A stretch of 64,000 nt of DNA from Dendrolimus kikuchii (Eukaryota > Arthropoda > Insecta > Lepidoptera > Lasiocampidae): the NCBI GenBank assembly GCA_019925095.2, contig CM034411.1, positions 3,821,501-3,885,500 on the forward strand, written 5' to 3'. This document shows positions 34,246-47,049 of this stretch, piece after piece. Below the pieces are notes generated by a model. It ran no database searches and had not been told where the DNA came from. It saw only the letters and a list, made by a program, of their open reading frames with translations. The translations under genes and the position numbers were made by a program. How positions within the stretch are numbered: the first letter of the stretch is position 1; each line of letters opens with the position of its first letter.

Positions 34246-34753
34246 TAAACTAATATAAAATTAAGTGTTAACAAAAATAGACTTAAAACAAAACTTGTCC
34301 TAAATGGGGAATCAGTCTGAGCATAATGCTAGTCTGTCGACCAGCGCTGGTCTTATGTTGAGCCCATAAGGTTTCGTCACGACAGACATTACACCATTAC
34401 ATAGCATAATTTTAACAACAATCAAAACTTATACACATATGCCGTTAGTAGTACATATATAACAGATATTAATGTAATAACAGTAACGAATAGTAATGAT
34501 AATAAATATATAAATGGTTCAATTATGGAAATAAATAAAAAATATTGCAATCAAATACCACTAGTGTCAAGCTTTAGGTCGCACTGTGAATGTCGATGCT
34601 CTTTTAAAAATATCTGCATTTTTTTTACCTCATTGTGATGTCTAAATAAACAAGACTACGTTCTTACAAATGATTTTATGAGTCCCGTTCCTCGCAATTA
34701 AAGCTACCTCTTGTTTTAAAATAAAATCTAGATATTTATAGTTATATACGTAC

Positions 34754-34853
34754 CTGAATTATTGCATGACTGGTAAAGGGAAGAAGAAGTATATTTTGCT
34801 TAAGCATTATTTCGTATATGATCATGAAACAGGCTTTGATTTCGCTTACGAAA
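34754..34853 (-). CDS. OR gene C exon 2
   Basis: 100 nt: FVSEIKACFMIIYEIMLKQN, ILLLPFTSHAIIQ; acceptor ttttcag, donor CAG|GTACGT. Confidence 0.87.
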
Positions 34854-34899
34854 CTGAAAATAGAAGAATGTAAATGAATACAATCAATAGTGAGATGGA

Positions 34900-37080
34900 T
34901 ATGTGTTTTTATCGTTAACTGTATCACGTCGTCCACAGCCATTCGCACTCCACTGCTGGACGTAGGCCTCTCCAAGTCGACGCCACTCATCCCTGTTCTC
35001 TGACTTTCTTATCCAGCGCCTACACAAGCTACCTTGCACAAGTCGGTCCATCAGGCTGTAGGGCTTCCGACACTATGTATACCGAGACGCGGTCTTCACT
35101 CCAGGACTTGTCTACTCCATCGGCCATCGGTCCTGCGGCAGATGTGACCGGCCCACCGCCACTTCAAGTTGCAAATTTTGCGAGCTATGTCGGTTACCTT
35201 GGTCCTCTTACGGATATCTTTACTTCTAATTTTATTTATAAGAGAAACACTTAACACAGCTTGTTCCATAGCCCGTTGAACGACTTGGTACTTGTAGAGC
35301 AATCCTGCCGTCAGTGTCCATGTCTCGGTCTCGTAGGTCAGGACGGGCAGGACGCACTGCTTGAAGACTTTTGTCTTCAAACATTGCGAAATAGTCAACG
35401 AAAAGACTTGACTTAAAGTATGTCGCCATAACAACCTTGAGTTGTGTTCTGGCATTAGTGACCAGGTTCCAGTCTCCCTTAAGAGAGCAGCAGCGCATTT
35501 GTAGCAACTTTGGTGTTGCAAATGTACATAGGCGATGGTAACCATTTTCCATCAAGTGGGCCGTCTGCCTGTCTGCTCATCTCCTGCAATAAAAAAAAAA
35601 AAAAAAAAACCGAATGCTGCCCAGTCCAATTAAATCCTCCTATTGGCTTCCGCTGGAAGTTGTGCCTGTTTACCTGTATTTTCTGTCCAAGGTAGACATA
35701 TTCCTGCACAACTTCCAGAGGAGCACCATCGACGTTTACCGGTCTCGGCATGACGTGTACATTGAACATGAGTTTCGTCTTGTCAAAATTCATGCCGAGA
35801 CCGACTAGTCGGAAAGATTCATTTAAGCTGCCCAGCATCTCGGCAAGTTCCTCCAAAATCTCTGCAAAGACAACGATATCGTCGGCGAAACGAAGGTGAG
35901 AGATGCGCTCGTCGTTGATGTTAGTGCCTCGTCCAGTCCAGTCTAGAGTTTTAAAGACATCCTCCATCGCGTAGGCATCTCAGCACCTCAATGTGTCGCC
36001 AATTAATACTGCATCTTTGCCAAGTCTCCAGACAGCCCAAGTTTCGATGGAGTCGAAGGCTTTTTCGTAGTCCACGAATGCTATACACAACGACTGATTA
36101 TACTCTTCGGTCTTCTGTATAATCTACCGAACAGTATGGAGTGGTCTACGGTGCTGTAGCCTTTTATAAACCCAGCCTGCTCTGGTGTTTGGAACTCGTT
36201 AAGTCTTTTTCATCTCTTCTTCTTTTTTCTTGAAAACAACGTATAGACGTGGCTCAAGAGTGAGACTGGCCTATAGTTTTACAGGAGTCTTATCACCCTT
36301 CTTAAAAAATAAGACCACCATACTCTTGCTCCACGATTTCGGCACAGTGCCCAGGTGGCTAACGGAATTGAAGAGCTCAACCAAAGCTTTAAGGATTGGA
36401 ATTACTTCTGCCTTAAAGAACTCAGTTGTATCTCCGTCGTCACCCGGAGCCTTGCCATTTTTAAGTTGCCCGGGAGCCGCACTAATCTCGTACACATCGA
36501 CCTCCGGGATGTCCTCCGTATAATGGTGCGTAAGTGGCGCACGTGGATCTTCGATGATTTGCAACGCAGGCCTCTCCGCCTGCGAAGAATAGAGTAGCCC
36601 ATAGAACTTTTCTACTTCCATTAGGATCTCAGAGCGAGACGTAAGTTCTCTGCCATCCGCTGTCCTCAGTTTTGTAATGTGGCTCCTCCCCAATGGTCTT
36701 GAGAAAACTTTCGACCCCCTGTTCTGCTCTATGGCCACCTCAATGGCATGCGTATTAGAGCAGCGGAGGTCACGCCTTACGAATTTTTATCTGCTTGGAG
36801 AGGGTCCGTGGCTCTGGCGAGGCAAACAAAGCGGCAGACATTTCACGTCTCGTACTCATGAGGTCCCGAGTTTCGGTAGAAAGTTCGAACCGTCTGTTTC
36901 TTCGTACAGGCGGAAAGTATCTGCGACCCAAATCATGCATCGTCTTCACCATGTTGTCGGTTATCTCGTTAGCATTGCCTGTGGTTTCCAACGATTTGAA
37001 CCAATTTTGAAGTATCAGCTGGAACTGTTCGTACCTATGGATCAATTTAACTGTATACATATAGTTAATTTAACACAAGT
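34900..37080 (-). pseudogene. LINE reverse transcriptase remnant in gene C intron 1
   Basis: Minus-strand order: FELSTETRDLMSTRREMSAA (about 36890), AIEQNRGSKVFSRPLG, EVEKFYGLLY, LKNGKAPGDDGDTTEFFKAE (reverse transcriptase entry), FADDIVVFAEILEELAEML (motif C, about 35870), VLPVLTYETETWTL, KWRWAGHICRRTDGRW and a final EWRRLGEAYVQQWS (about 34960). Several frameshifts; motif A and B are in a poorly preserved stretch. A SINE-like copy interrupts it. Shared with gene D intron 1 (53960-54720, internally deleted), so inserted before the C/D duplication. Same strand as the OR gene. Confidence 0.8.
35411..35606 (+). mobile_element. SINE-like repeat family 1, copy 8
   Basis: 5'-truncated (starts aaagtatgtcgccataacaa), ends with ctgctcatctcctgc and an A tract. 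Lies within the intron 1 LINE of gene C and is missing in gene D, so it came after the duplication or was deleted with the D segment. Confidence 0.75.
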
Positions 37081-38212
37081 TTAAAGTCTATGACGGTTTT
37101 CATTGTTTAAACAGGCCAGCCAGACAAATTTAATGGAAAGTTGCACCCTTGCCTACAGACGTCACCAACAAATTGCCTGCCTCGGAGAAATGTTATGAAG
37201 AACTTTCACGTGACCCCATATTTTTGCGTAGAAGGACATCCTGGGCACCTAGTTTTCTCTAAGTCGTTGTTGTACACCGGATAAAGTGTTCTAGGAAAAC
37301 GTTGCATTGTTAAAAGCGGTAGCCGAACGAAATGAGAATGAGAGAAGATAGAAGACACCTCGACTTGTTTATTTCTAGTGCAAAACCTGCTAGTGACAAT
37401 TGAAGCCATAATGGAGATGACGATTTTATAACGGTTCCCATTTTGTTCAAATTTCTATGGAAACCTAATAACGTAATGTGACTAGTATTGGCTTAATATG
37501 TAATTCTTTGGTGTGCTCTCTAATTAATAGACTTTAATCCCTTAGATATTCAGACACTTTTGGCACCTTAGGAATTTAAAATGATCTCCTAATTGAAGTT
37601 TTTACAGAGCAATAGCATAATTATGGTTTTTTAAACGAAGACATTGTTGTAATATTCCTTTGAGGCCGAGAGCACATTAATAATTTCCCCCATGTTACAA
37701 ATGTCTATCGACGAACGCGACCGGATCTTGTCAAGTGAACCGGTAGCCTGCTCTACCAATAAACTTTTGTTTTCTCAATTTACAGACAACGGATATGAAA
37801 TGCAATCTGAGGTAACTTAACGATTAATTTACGTTATGTGTGCCTTTTGGAGCTGAAACCTCAGGTCTATTGGGTTCATCAGGAAGGGGTATCCTCAAAG
37901 AAATACGAAAAAAATTCTTTGGTGCTACCCATGACCAGAGGGTTGGTCTATTTATATTTCGTAGAGAGAATCAGAATTGCTATCAATAATGATAATGCAG
38001 CCAGTTTTCTGGGTAAGCTTCCTTTTGACTGTGTGACATTGTCTATAGTAAGATTAAACATATATTTATAAATTTGTTTATTGGTATAAAGTGACGTATG
38101 ATATTTTCAGAAAGCCATGAAAATAGCCTTGCAAACAAACTGATCTCCAGTTTGACACAGTAATATATAACTTCTATAAATTATTTTTAGTTGAACAATG
38201 TATTATACTGAC

Positions 38213-38974
38213 CTGTAAATATATTGCAAATTCTGCACAATATCCCTTAACATTTCATCCACGTTTTCATTCTCGAAAACATTTTCAAATTTAATTTTAA
38301 CGAGTTCCAACTGACCACAAATGTGCAGCATGAATATTGGCCCAAGGGGTATAGTGCAAAAAAATATGAGCACCGACTTAGATGTGAAATAAATCTCATT
38401 TAAATAGGTTATTCCAAATAACCATTTATTATAAACCCTGCGTTCACTGACATTAAAAGGGTATTGCGAGTCAAAGAATGGTGTTAATCTAAGTTCTCCG
38501 CTTCGTTTCGAATGGTAGATAGTTAAAAAACATGCTTTTTAATATAAATATAACCACAGTGCTAACCATCAAATAGCCCCAAAATAACAATACTTTCCTT
38601 CCTCTAGCAGCGTATTCTTGTATTATTTCTTTACATTTATTATCCAAAGCACATGCTTTTGAGTAGTCGCCTTTCATACACTCAATTAGGGTGCATAATT
38701 GGTACCTCTTTTTAATTAATATAAAGAAATCAAGTATCATACAGACGTAGTATATAATGGGCACACCATGTCTGAAGGCGTTGAAATAATCTTTCCCTCG
38801 CAGATAATATATTATAGCATTAACTAGTACCATGAAGGCCGCCGTATACGGCGTGAAGGCTATTATATTTTTCAACACCCAGTACTTGTTAATTTTCGTT
38901 TCGGGATGACACAGGTTGATTTTCATACAAATTATCAGAACTTTGAACAGTTTTTCAAAATCAAGTTCTTTCAT
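38213..38974 (-). pseudogene. OR gene C exon 1 (1-nt insertion)
   Basis: ATG at 38974; MKELDFEKLFKVLIICMKIN, KDYFNAFRHGVP, GDYSKACALDN. Frame lost at the A6 run 38525-38530. The downstream frame still reads GPIFMLHICGQLELVKIKFE to the CAG|GTCAGT donor. Confidence 0.88.
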
Positions 38975-39163
38975 TGTGAAATATTTCGGTTATTTTTTCC
39001 TATAGCTGTTGTTATTCTTTCTTCCTATTCTAACGTAGAAGAAGCAGAACTTTGACTAAGTTAAAACACTGATATTATTAAATAACTTCTGCGAATCGAA
39101 CTCAACCGTCTAGCCCTGCTATGGTATAACAACTAGAATAAGCTTTTTTTATTGATATTAATT

Positions 39164-39201
39164 AGCATTTCCACGACCTAGAAGAATAATACGCAACTAT
39201 A
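39164..39201 (-). promoter_or_regulatory. Conserved 38-bp block upstream of OR gene C
   Basis: agcatttccacgacctagaa then taatacgcaactata, 190 bp upstream of the ATG; two substitutions against gene A. Confidence 0.45.
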
Positions 39202-39313
39202 AAATTCATATTCTTACATGAACACACACAGGGAATCTCCGCAACAAATGCACTGGTAAAAGTTAGACGGCGAATCTTGAAGCTAACTCGTAATTTTTGC
39301 ACTTAACAAAAGT

Positions 39314-39804
39314 TGTGTGTGTGTGCATTTCACACGCAGTAGAAGTGAAACAAAGTGTGACAAGGGGTGGGAAGGATTCTAATTTTCGTGACATCGCATT
39401 CCATATATTATATCATTATTGTTAATGCACATCACGAGCCATCATATCAACTAAATTAGCACTTCACTAGCAATCATACAAACTAAATTAGCACATCTGT
39501 CGAAGATGCTGGATCTCACGTGAGTGGTGACTAAAACGTGTGGTGTGAATAAAACGATTTTTTTGTGGTTTAAAAAACAGCACTGCGTTTGCGAATATAA
39601 GTATAACGAAGGTATGTACGTTACGTCGCGGCCAGATGCTACCGGTCAATTAAACGGGGTGGGGAGGTTTACTGCGTTATATACTCAAGGCGCGGTGCTA
39701 CGATTATTACATGTAAGTATTTATTTATATATTGATGCTACTAAATTTTGTTCCTAATCATTTTAATTTATGTTGCAGGTCATGCTTGGCACGTATCGAT
39801 TACA
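39314..39804 (-). repeat. BEL/Pao 3' LTR upstream of gene C
   Basis: On the minus strand it starts TGTAATCGATACGTGCC right after the pol 3' end and ends in a CACACACACA run, 340 bp before the gene C ATG. Contains gagtatataacgc (TATA-like, about 39675). Same transcription sense as the OR gene. The duplicate is at 57003-57489. Confidence 0.7.
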
Positions 39805-40800
39805 TTCTCCGCCCAGTGTCATTTCAGGGACACTCTTCTAGCACCGGGAGCGGTGCCAAGCGAGTTACCGGTCTAGTAAGTATTCCGACCTTTGTACATA
39901 TTTCTACTGTTCTTACTCGCCGATCTGTTGCTGGGAATATTTTATGAACTCTGCCTGTCTGTCAGGTGTTTGGAGGAACATTGTGGCCCAGGATTATAAC
40001 GACGTCTCCTGGTTGCAATTTATTTCCTTCCTGGTACCATTTTTACCCGGGGAGAAGTGTGGGTAATCTTTGACCCAGCGCTACCAGAACATGTTTGCTA
40101 GCCGCCGTGCAATTCTCCACATTTTCCTCAGATATAGATCTCCATCGTTGAAGTCTCCCGGTACGGGTAAGTTGGATGAGGAGCCGATTAAAGAATGGTT
40201 AGGCGTTAGAGCTTCCATGTCTTTAGCATCCACAGACACATACGTTAACGGTTTGCTGTTAATAATATTTTCAATTTCGGCTAGTAAGTTAGGGTGTTAA
40301 GAATCGCCCTCAAAGCCGTCTTTACGCTTTTAATTAAGCGTTCCTAGGCTCCGCCCTTGTGCGGGCTGATCGGGGAAATAAAAGACCAAGTCATTCATTG
40401 ATTAGTTATTTCTTTGTTTACTCTAGCCTGGTCCATTTCCAGAAAAGATTTTCTCAGTTCAGTTTCCGTTCCGCGTAGGTTAGTACCATTATCCGAATAC
40501 ATGTGTAGTGGCCAACCGCGTTTGGCAGCCATACGCCTCATGGCCGTTATAAAAGAATCAGCGGTCGATGATGGTATAAGTTCGAGGTGGACAGCTCTTA
40601 CTGTAAATAATACGCCATACCTTCGCTCCCGTCGACGACCGACCGTTACCTCCATCGGTCCAAATAGGTCTACTCCACAATGGGTAAAGGCTCGCTGATG
40701 ATGAGCTAGTCTTGCTGCGGGTAAGTCTGCCATGCGGGGAATAGAGGGGGCCGCTCTTTGGATGCGGCTGTTGAACATCTCGACGATATCGTGCGTACGG
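39805..40800 (-). pseudogene. BEL/Pao pol integrase remnant upstream of gene C
   Basis: Minus strand. The integrase core reads HCGVDLFGPMEVTVGRRRER, VRAVHLELIPSSTADSFIT and WPLHMYSDNGTNLRGTE. After a short foreign or deleted stretch (40300-40395) it continues [53 protein letters not shown] and [12 protein letters not shown], the C-terminal beta domain of BEL/Pao. Stops near 40060 and elsewhere. The duplicate upstream of gene D shows independent decay. Confidence 0.85.
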
Positions 40801-40912
40801 TGAAACGATACGACGATATCGATTTTCAGCCAAATCGGTATAGTAGTTTTTTCTTGACAACGGAACAGACAGACAGACAGATCACCTTTTGCATTTATAA
40901 TATTAATAAGGA
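40800..40912 (-). mobile_element. Helitron-like 5' end fragment
   Basis: Minus strand starts TCCTTATTAATATTATAAATG, then ctgtctgtctgttccgttg and a aaaactactataccgatttgg block as in the 42-46 kb elements. Joined directly to the BEL integrase remnant; the pair is duplicated at 58430-58552. Confidence 0.6.
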
Positions 40913-41361
40913 TATAAAAGACTTCTGTATTTATTAGAAAGAAAGGAACCTGAGATAGATAAATATGAAGAAAACGATATCTTAGCTAGACGTGTTGCTG
41001 GGGAGTTTCTTGCCGCTTCTTCTATTTAAACAGCGATAACGTGTTGCAAAGCAATATACGAAGATTAAGGAGTGGGTTCTTTAACTCATATGTGTGACCT
41101 TCAAAAAGCGTTCTCAAGTGGAACTGGTCTATACATATTATATAACTAGGATATGGCCGCGACTTCTTTCACGCTTGAGTTGATATGCTCTGGACACAAA
41201 GTAGGTACCGCAGCATTTAAAAAAGAATGTAAGCTGTCGTTTTAGTAAAATCTGTGTTGGAGTAAGCTAATTTCTATGAACCCGAATAACTACAAACCGC
41301 TCCCGGAAAATTTTCACGGGGTTCCTAAAAAATATCACACACTTTATTACATATAAAAAAT

Positions 41362-41620
41362 CCGATTTCAAAAACTAAAAAGTATAAAATAACTTATTTC
41401 CAAAGCTGTTTTTAATTATAATATCTTATTTTTAATATAATTATCTCATTTAAAACATCTTAAAGTCGGTGCTTAGTACTTTTCAAACTATAGTAATTTC
41501 TATGTTTTACTTCGCACCGACTTCAAGATGTTTTAGATAATGTATATTAAAAATAAGATATTATAATTAAAAACAGCTTTAGAAATAAGTTATTTTATAC
41601 TGTTTAGTTTTTGAAGTCGG
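41362..41620. mobile_element. Foldback MITE (~110-bp inverted arms)
   Basis: The arms ccgatttcaaaaactaa...aaagtcggtgc (41362-41472) and gcaccgactt...tttttgaagtcgg (41514-41620) are inverted copies around a loop of about 40 bases. The second copy, at 58994-59253, is part of the duplicated unit. Confidence 0.8.
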
Positions 41621-41910
41621 TTTTTTTAAACGAAGTTTTTTTTTATTTGTTACTTTTTAGTGTCTAGCTATGGGTAGGCCTACGAAAGGTGCCGAGCGCC
41701 TTACAAAATATGGGTTCCAAGAAACGGGAAAACTACTGGGCCAAACTATGTTAAATATTTAGGAGACCAAATGGCAACTATTCCGCATCGAACTAAAAAA
41801 GAATTACGTAAATCGGATCATAAATCTCAGCGTAATCGGTATACATGCATAAAAAAAACATACCAATCAAGTTGAGAACCTTCTCCTTTTGGAAGTCGGT
41901 TAAAGATTTG
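41621..41910. repeat. Dispersed element, aaccgacttcaa family, copy 2
   Basis: Follows the foldback MITE; tttttttaaacgaag to ggaagtcggtt with gggtaggcctacgaaagg and cagcgtaatcggtatac. Duplicate at 59254-59580. Confidence 0.6.
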
Positions 41911-42429
41911 CTATCAATCAGTAAAAAATCACATTGGAATTCGCCTCTTTTTAATCTGACCCTTTTAAATCATTCCCCGAAAAACATCGCGGGATTTCCA
42001 GAATTAAATGTAGGGCAGATTTTAAGTGTAAGAGTTTGCTGATGATCAGCGAAAATTGCATTGAAATCGGCCCAGTAGTTTTTACATGAATCCCAAACAA
42101 ACAGACAAGAAATCTAAAAAAAACTGCACCGTGTTCTCCGTCGTTTATATATTACATAGACTATTCCATTTGTTTTTATTTAAATTTAATTTAAATTCAT
42201 AATTTTATAATATTCTAGATTACTAGAGTTTACCCCGCGGCTGCGCCGCGGGTCAACCTCTAGTGCGTGTCTCTTGTTTAAAGAGCAAGTAGTACAGGTT
42301 ACATTGTATTAAATTTTTATGTATTTGCCCCCAAAAGATTCACTTCATTTTATATCGCAAACTATACCACCTCCGTCTATATGTAAACTACATATATGAC
42401 AAAACTTGAGAAAAATGACAAAATAGATA

Positions 42430-43505
<1,076 letters not shown>

Positions 43506-43651
43506 GACAAAATCACAAAACCAGTCCTAGTTTCCGGGATAAACTTTACATAAATCTATCCCAAAATGTATCCCATTATCCGGGATAAAAAGTATCCCTT
43601 GGCCACTCTCGGTATTCAAATCCCTATTAATATTATAAATGCGAAAGTAAC

Positions 43652-43652
<1 letters not shown>

Positions 43653-43732
<80 letters not shown>
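43653..43732 (+). repeat. (CTGT)n microsatellite
   Basis: Twenty uninterrupted ctgt units near the 5' end of the inner Helitron-like element. The same place has about three units in the other copies. Confidence 0.95.
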
Positions 43733-44089
43733 TCCGTTTTCACGTAAAAACTACTGGACCGATTTGGCTGAAACTCAGTATATATATATTTTCGATGCCG
43801 AGAATGAACATAGGATACTTTTTATCCCGGAAAATGGGATAGTTTCCGGGATAAAAGTATATTTGTCTCTCTGTTTGTTATCCTTTTATGGAAAGACTAT
43901 TGGACTGATTTGGCTGATACTCGGTACATATGTAATTTGAATACCGAGGGTGGCCAAGAGATACCTTTCATCCCGGATACTGGGATAGATTTTGGGATAG
44001 ATTTATGTAAAGTTTATCCCGGAAACTAGGATAGGTTTTTTATTTGTGGTTGGCCATTTTCGTCATTTTGTTTATTTTGGTCAATTTGG

Positions 44090-45245
44090 TCGTTTAGGTA
44101 GTTTTGTTTAGTTTAGTTGTTTTGGTAGTTGTGGTAGTTTTGGTTGGTAGTTTTGCTATTTTCGGTAGTTTATGCTGGTAGTTTTGGTAGTTTCGGTTGT
44201 TTTGGTAGTCGTGATAGTTTTGGTAGGTTTGGTAGCTGTAGTAGTTTTGGTAGTTGTGGTAGTTTTGTTTTGTAGATTTGGTAGTTGTGGTAGTTTTGGT
44301 TGGTAGATTTAGTTATTGTGGTAGTTTAGGTAGTTGTGGTAGTTTTGGTTTGTAGATTTGATAGTTATGGTAGTTTTGGTTGGTAGATTTGGTTATTTTG
44401 GTAGTTGTGGTAGTTTTGATAGTTGTGGTAGTTTTGGTTTGTAGATTTGGTAGTTGTGGTAGTTTTGGTAGTTTTGATAGTTGTGGTAGATTTGATAGTT
44501 TTGATAGTTGTGGTAGTTTTGATAGTTGTGGTAGTTTTGATAGTTGTGGTAGTTTTGGTAGTTTTTATAGTTGTGGTAGTTTTGGTAGTTTTGATAGTTG
44601 TGGTAGTTTTGGTAGTTGTGGTAGTTTTGGTAGTTTTTATAGTTGTGGTAGTTTTGATAGTTATGGTAGTTTTGGTAGTTTTTATAGTTGTGGTAGTTTT
44701 GGTAGTTTTGATAGTTGTGGTAGTTTTGGTAGTTGTGGTAGTTTTGGTAGTTTTGATAGTTGTGGTAGTTTTGATAGTTGTGGTAGTTTTGGTAGTTTTG
44801 ATAGTTGTGGTAGTTTTGATAGTTGTGGTAGTTTTGGTAGTTTTTATAGTTGTGGTAGTTTTGGTAGTTTTGATAGTTGTGGTAGTTTTGGTAGTTGTGG
44901 TAGTTTTGGTAGTTTTGATAGTTGTGGTAGTTTTGATAGTTGTGATAGTTTTGGTAGTTTTGATAGTTGTGGTAGTTTTGGTAGTTTTTATAGTTGTGGT
45001 AGTTTTGGTAGTTTTGATAGTTGTGGTAGTTTTGGTAGTTTTGATAGTTGTGGTAGTTTTGGTAGTTTTGGTAGTTTTGGTAGTTTTGATAGTTGTGGTA
45101 GTTTTGGTAGTTTTGTTAGTTTTGATAGTTGTGGTAGTTTTGGTAGTTTTGATAGTTGTGACAATTTAGGTAGTTGTGGTAGTTTTAGTTGGTGGATTTG
45201 GTAGTTTTGGTTGGTAATTTGGTAGTTTTAGTACGTTTGGTCGTT
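44090..45245. repeat. 9-bp minisatellite, GGTAGTTTT/GATAGTTGT units
   Basis: About 1.15 kb of 9-mers alternating ggtagtttt, gatagttgt and ggtagttgt, with 18- and 27-bp higher-order periods. The left edge is irregular (attttggtcaatttggtcg) and may show the ancestral unit. Inside the inner Helitron-like element. Long open frames rich in V/L or S/G/F are period artefacts. Confidence 0.95.
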
Positions 45246-45861
45246 TGTGTAGTTTACACAATATTTAGTTATATAAATAAAACTAGAACGGGTTGAAATA
45301 AGGTATTCAAGTTTGTATGGGGGATCAATCATTTATCAAGTTTATAGATATAAAAATTCATAATCTTTAAAAAAATGCGACTTTCACTCGATCTGTCTGT
45401 CTGAATACCGAAAATGGACATAGATACTATTCATCCCGGTAGATGGGATAGTTTACGATATAAAATGAAGTAAATCTTCCGAGGGCAAATAGCACCAACA
45501 TAAAAATACAATACAATATATCCTGTATTAACGCCTGCTCTTAAAACAAGAGGTACCCACTAGAGTTTGACGCGCGGCGGAGCCGCGGGGTAAACTCTAG
45601 TTATATATATATGTACCGAGTTTCAGCCAAATCGGCCCAATAGTCTTTCCATAAAAGGATAACAAACAAAAAGACAAATATATTATTATTCCGGAAACTA
45701 TCCCATTTTTCGGGATAAAAAATATCCTATGTTCATTCTCGGCATCGAAAATATATATATATACTGAGTCTCAGCCAAATCGGTCCAGTAGTTTTTCCGT
45801 GAAAACGGAACAGACAGACAGACAGATAGAGTTACTTTCGCATTTATAATATCAATAGGGA

Positions 45862-46998
45862 TATAAACTATTAAAGAAATGTACACAACATTCACGACAC
45901 AGCGCTGATTTTCAGTTTCAGCCTGCATGCACATTATACGACAAAATTGTCACACCAAAATATTCGTAGTGCAAGCACAATTATCTCTATTCTCGCAGTC
46001 TCTTAATTAGTCACAGCTTTTGCAAACATTTCTCTAATCATTAATCAGTTGTGATCTTATCTCAAATAAAATGTTTATGTTCAGCTGTCGGGTCTTATGT
46101 TTGATCGCTTTTTAGAATTTCGTAATCATTTTGGCAAAAGCAAAAACCCTCAGGTAATCGCCGAAGTAGTGGGTCTAGAAGAAATTTGACATTATTTGTG
46201 TTATGATATTGTAACGTAGCCAGCTTTTTGGGCATTTAACCAATGGAAGACGGTAAGTTAAGTTAAGTAGGTATCCTACATAGTGTCGTGAGGGACTATG
46301 GGTAGAATACAATGTAACTAAGTTAAGTTTCCTTTTATTGTGTTAGTTTATACAGCAATATATTATAAAGTCAATGTAGCAAGTTTGTTATTAATTTCAT
46401 AGTTAATAAAAAAACTCAGCTGATATGTTATTTTAACGCCTGTTTTATTTATTTATTTAAGCAAGAAACATATTGCGATAATTAAACTTAACTATAACTA
46501 TCCTATTACAGGGTCAGATTATAATCGAAACTATGTGCTAATTAGGAAAACGTGAAAATGTTTATTATAAAGAAAGCTGTTTGTGGTTCTTTTTATTCCT
46601 ACAAATATTGCATACATCAAAAGCCAGGGAAAAATGTACTTTTGGTTGGTTCCTATGTCTCACTGACCGTTTATTTGTCTTACCATCGGTTACAATTTGA
46701 TATAAGCTCAAGTGGGATATGATGGTAGGACAACTGAATAAGTAGTAAAATATAGGAACCCACCATATAACTACAACAAAGATCATCAATGGGACAGGAG
46801 TTTTTTAGTTTCACTGATAAATTTACTACCTACTATTTATGTAAATTAAGTTCATTATAAAGACTCTGGTGTTACTGTTCTTTTCAATAGGTAAGGGGAT
46901 GTCCATTAAAATGACGCAATTTTTTTCGCTAGAAAATGTGCCAACTAACTCCTTAAAATGAAAAAATCCAATTGTTGATTGACTGCGATCTTCTTCAC
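45862..46998 (-). other. 3' flank of gene D
   Basis: Homologous to 26982-28192 and 59905-60850. No gene. The frame at 46565-46789 is shared with C and E flanks without any motif. Confidence 0.6.
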
Positions 46999-47049
46999 TC
47001 ATAACATTGCGGACATAAGATTGAAAATGGTGTACCCTTGACTATAAAC
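46999..47049 (-). CDS. OR gene D exon 5 (last)
   Basis: 51 nt: VYSQGYTIFNLMSAML and TGA; acceptor tttcag. Confidence 0.87.
   Translation of the reverse strand, partial: VYSQGYTIFNLMSAML

Larger units (their letters stand above)
28193..38974 (-). pseudogene. Odorant receptor gene C, five exons, frameshift in exon 1
   Basis: Exons on the minus strand: 38974-38213, 34853-34754, 32673-32569, 29176-29021, 28243-28193; all splice sites are GT-AG with phases as in B and D. Exon 1 is 762 nt instead of 761. An A6 run at 38525-38530 (A5 in A and D) shifts the frame near residue 149, and translation then ends within a few codons (NYLPFETKRRT). After the indel the original frame is open to the donor, and exons 2-5 are clean, so only one lesion exists. 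It is either a very young pseudogene, an allele, or a homopolymer error. Landmarks: SLPCYYGDLLMQK, EELRLAAYNCGWE, VYRQGYTIFNLMSAML. Counting the frame without the extra base it would be 390 codons. Confidence 0.85.
43621..45602 (+). mobile_element. Inner Helitron-like element
   Basis: Starts TCCCTATTAATATTATAAATG and ends with a GC stem (cgcggcggagccgcgggg), taaactCTAG. It sits exactly between A (43620) and T (45603). Joining the flanks gives ggtattcaaa-ttatatatat, matching its own homologous text ggtattcaaattacatatgt in reverse. Carries (CTGT)n and the GGTAGTTTT minisatellite. Confidence 0.82.

Noticed and set aside
44380..45204. Glycine/serine/phenylalanine-rich or valine-rich 240-274 residue proteins
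   Set aside because: Artefact of the GGTAGTTTT minisatellite, open in two frames at once.
46565..46789. Conserved small minus-strand gene in the 3' flanks of C, D and E
   Set aside because: Repetition is explained by the unit duplication; the copies differ without a bias for silent changes visible by eye, and no domain is seen. A dN/dS test would decide.
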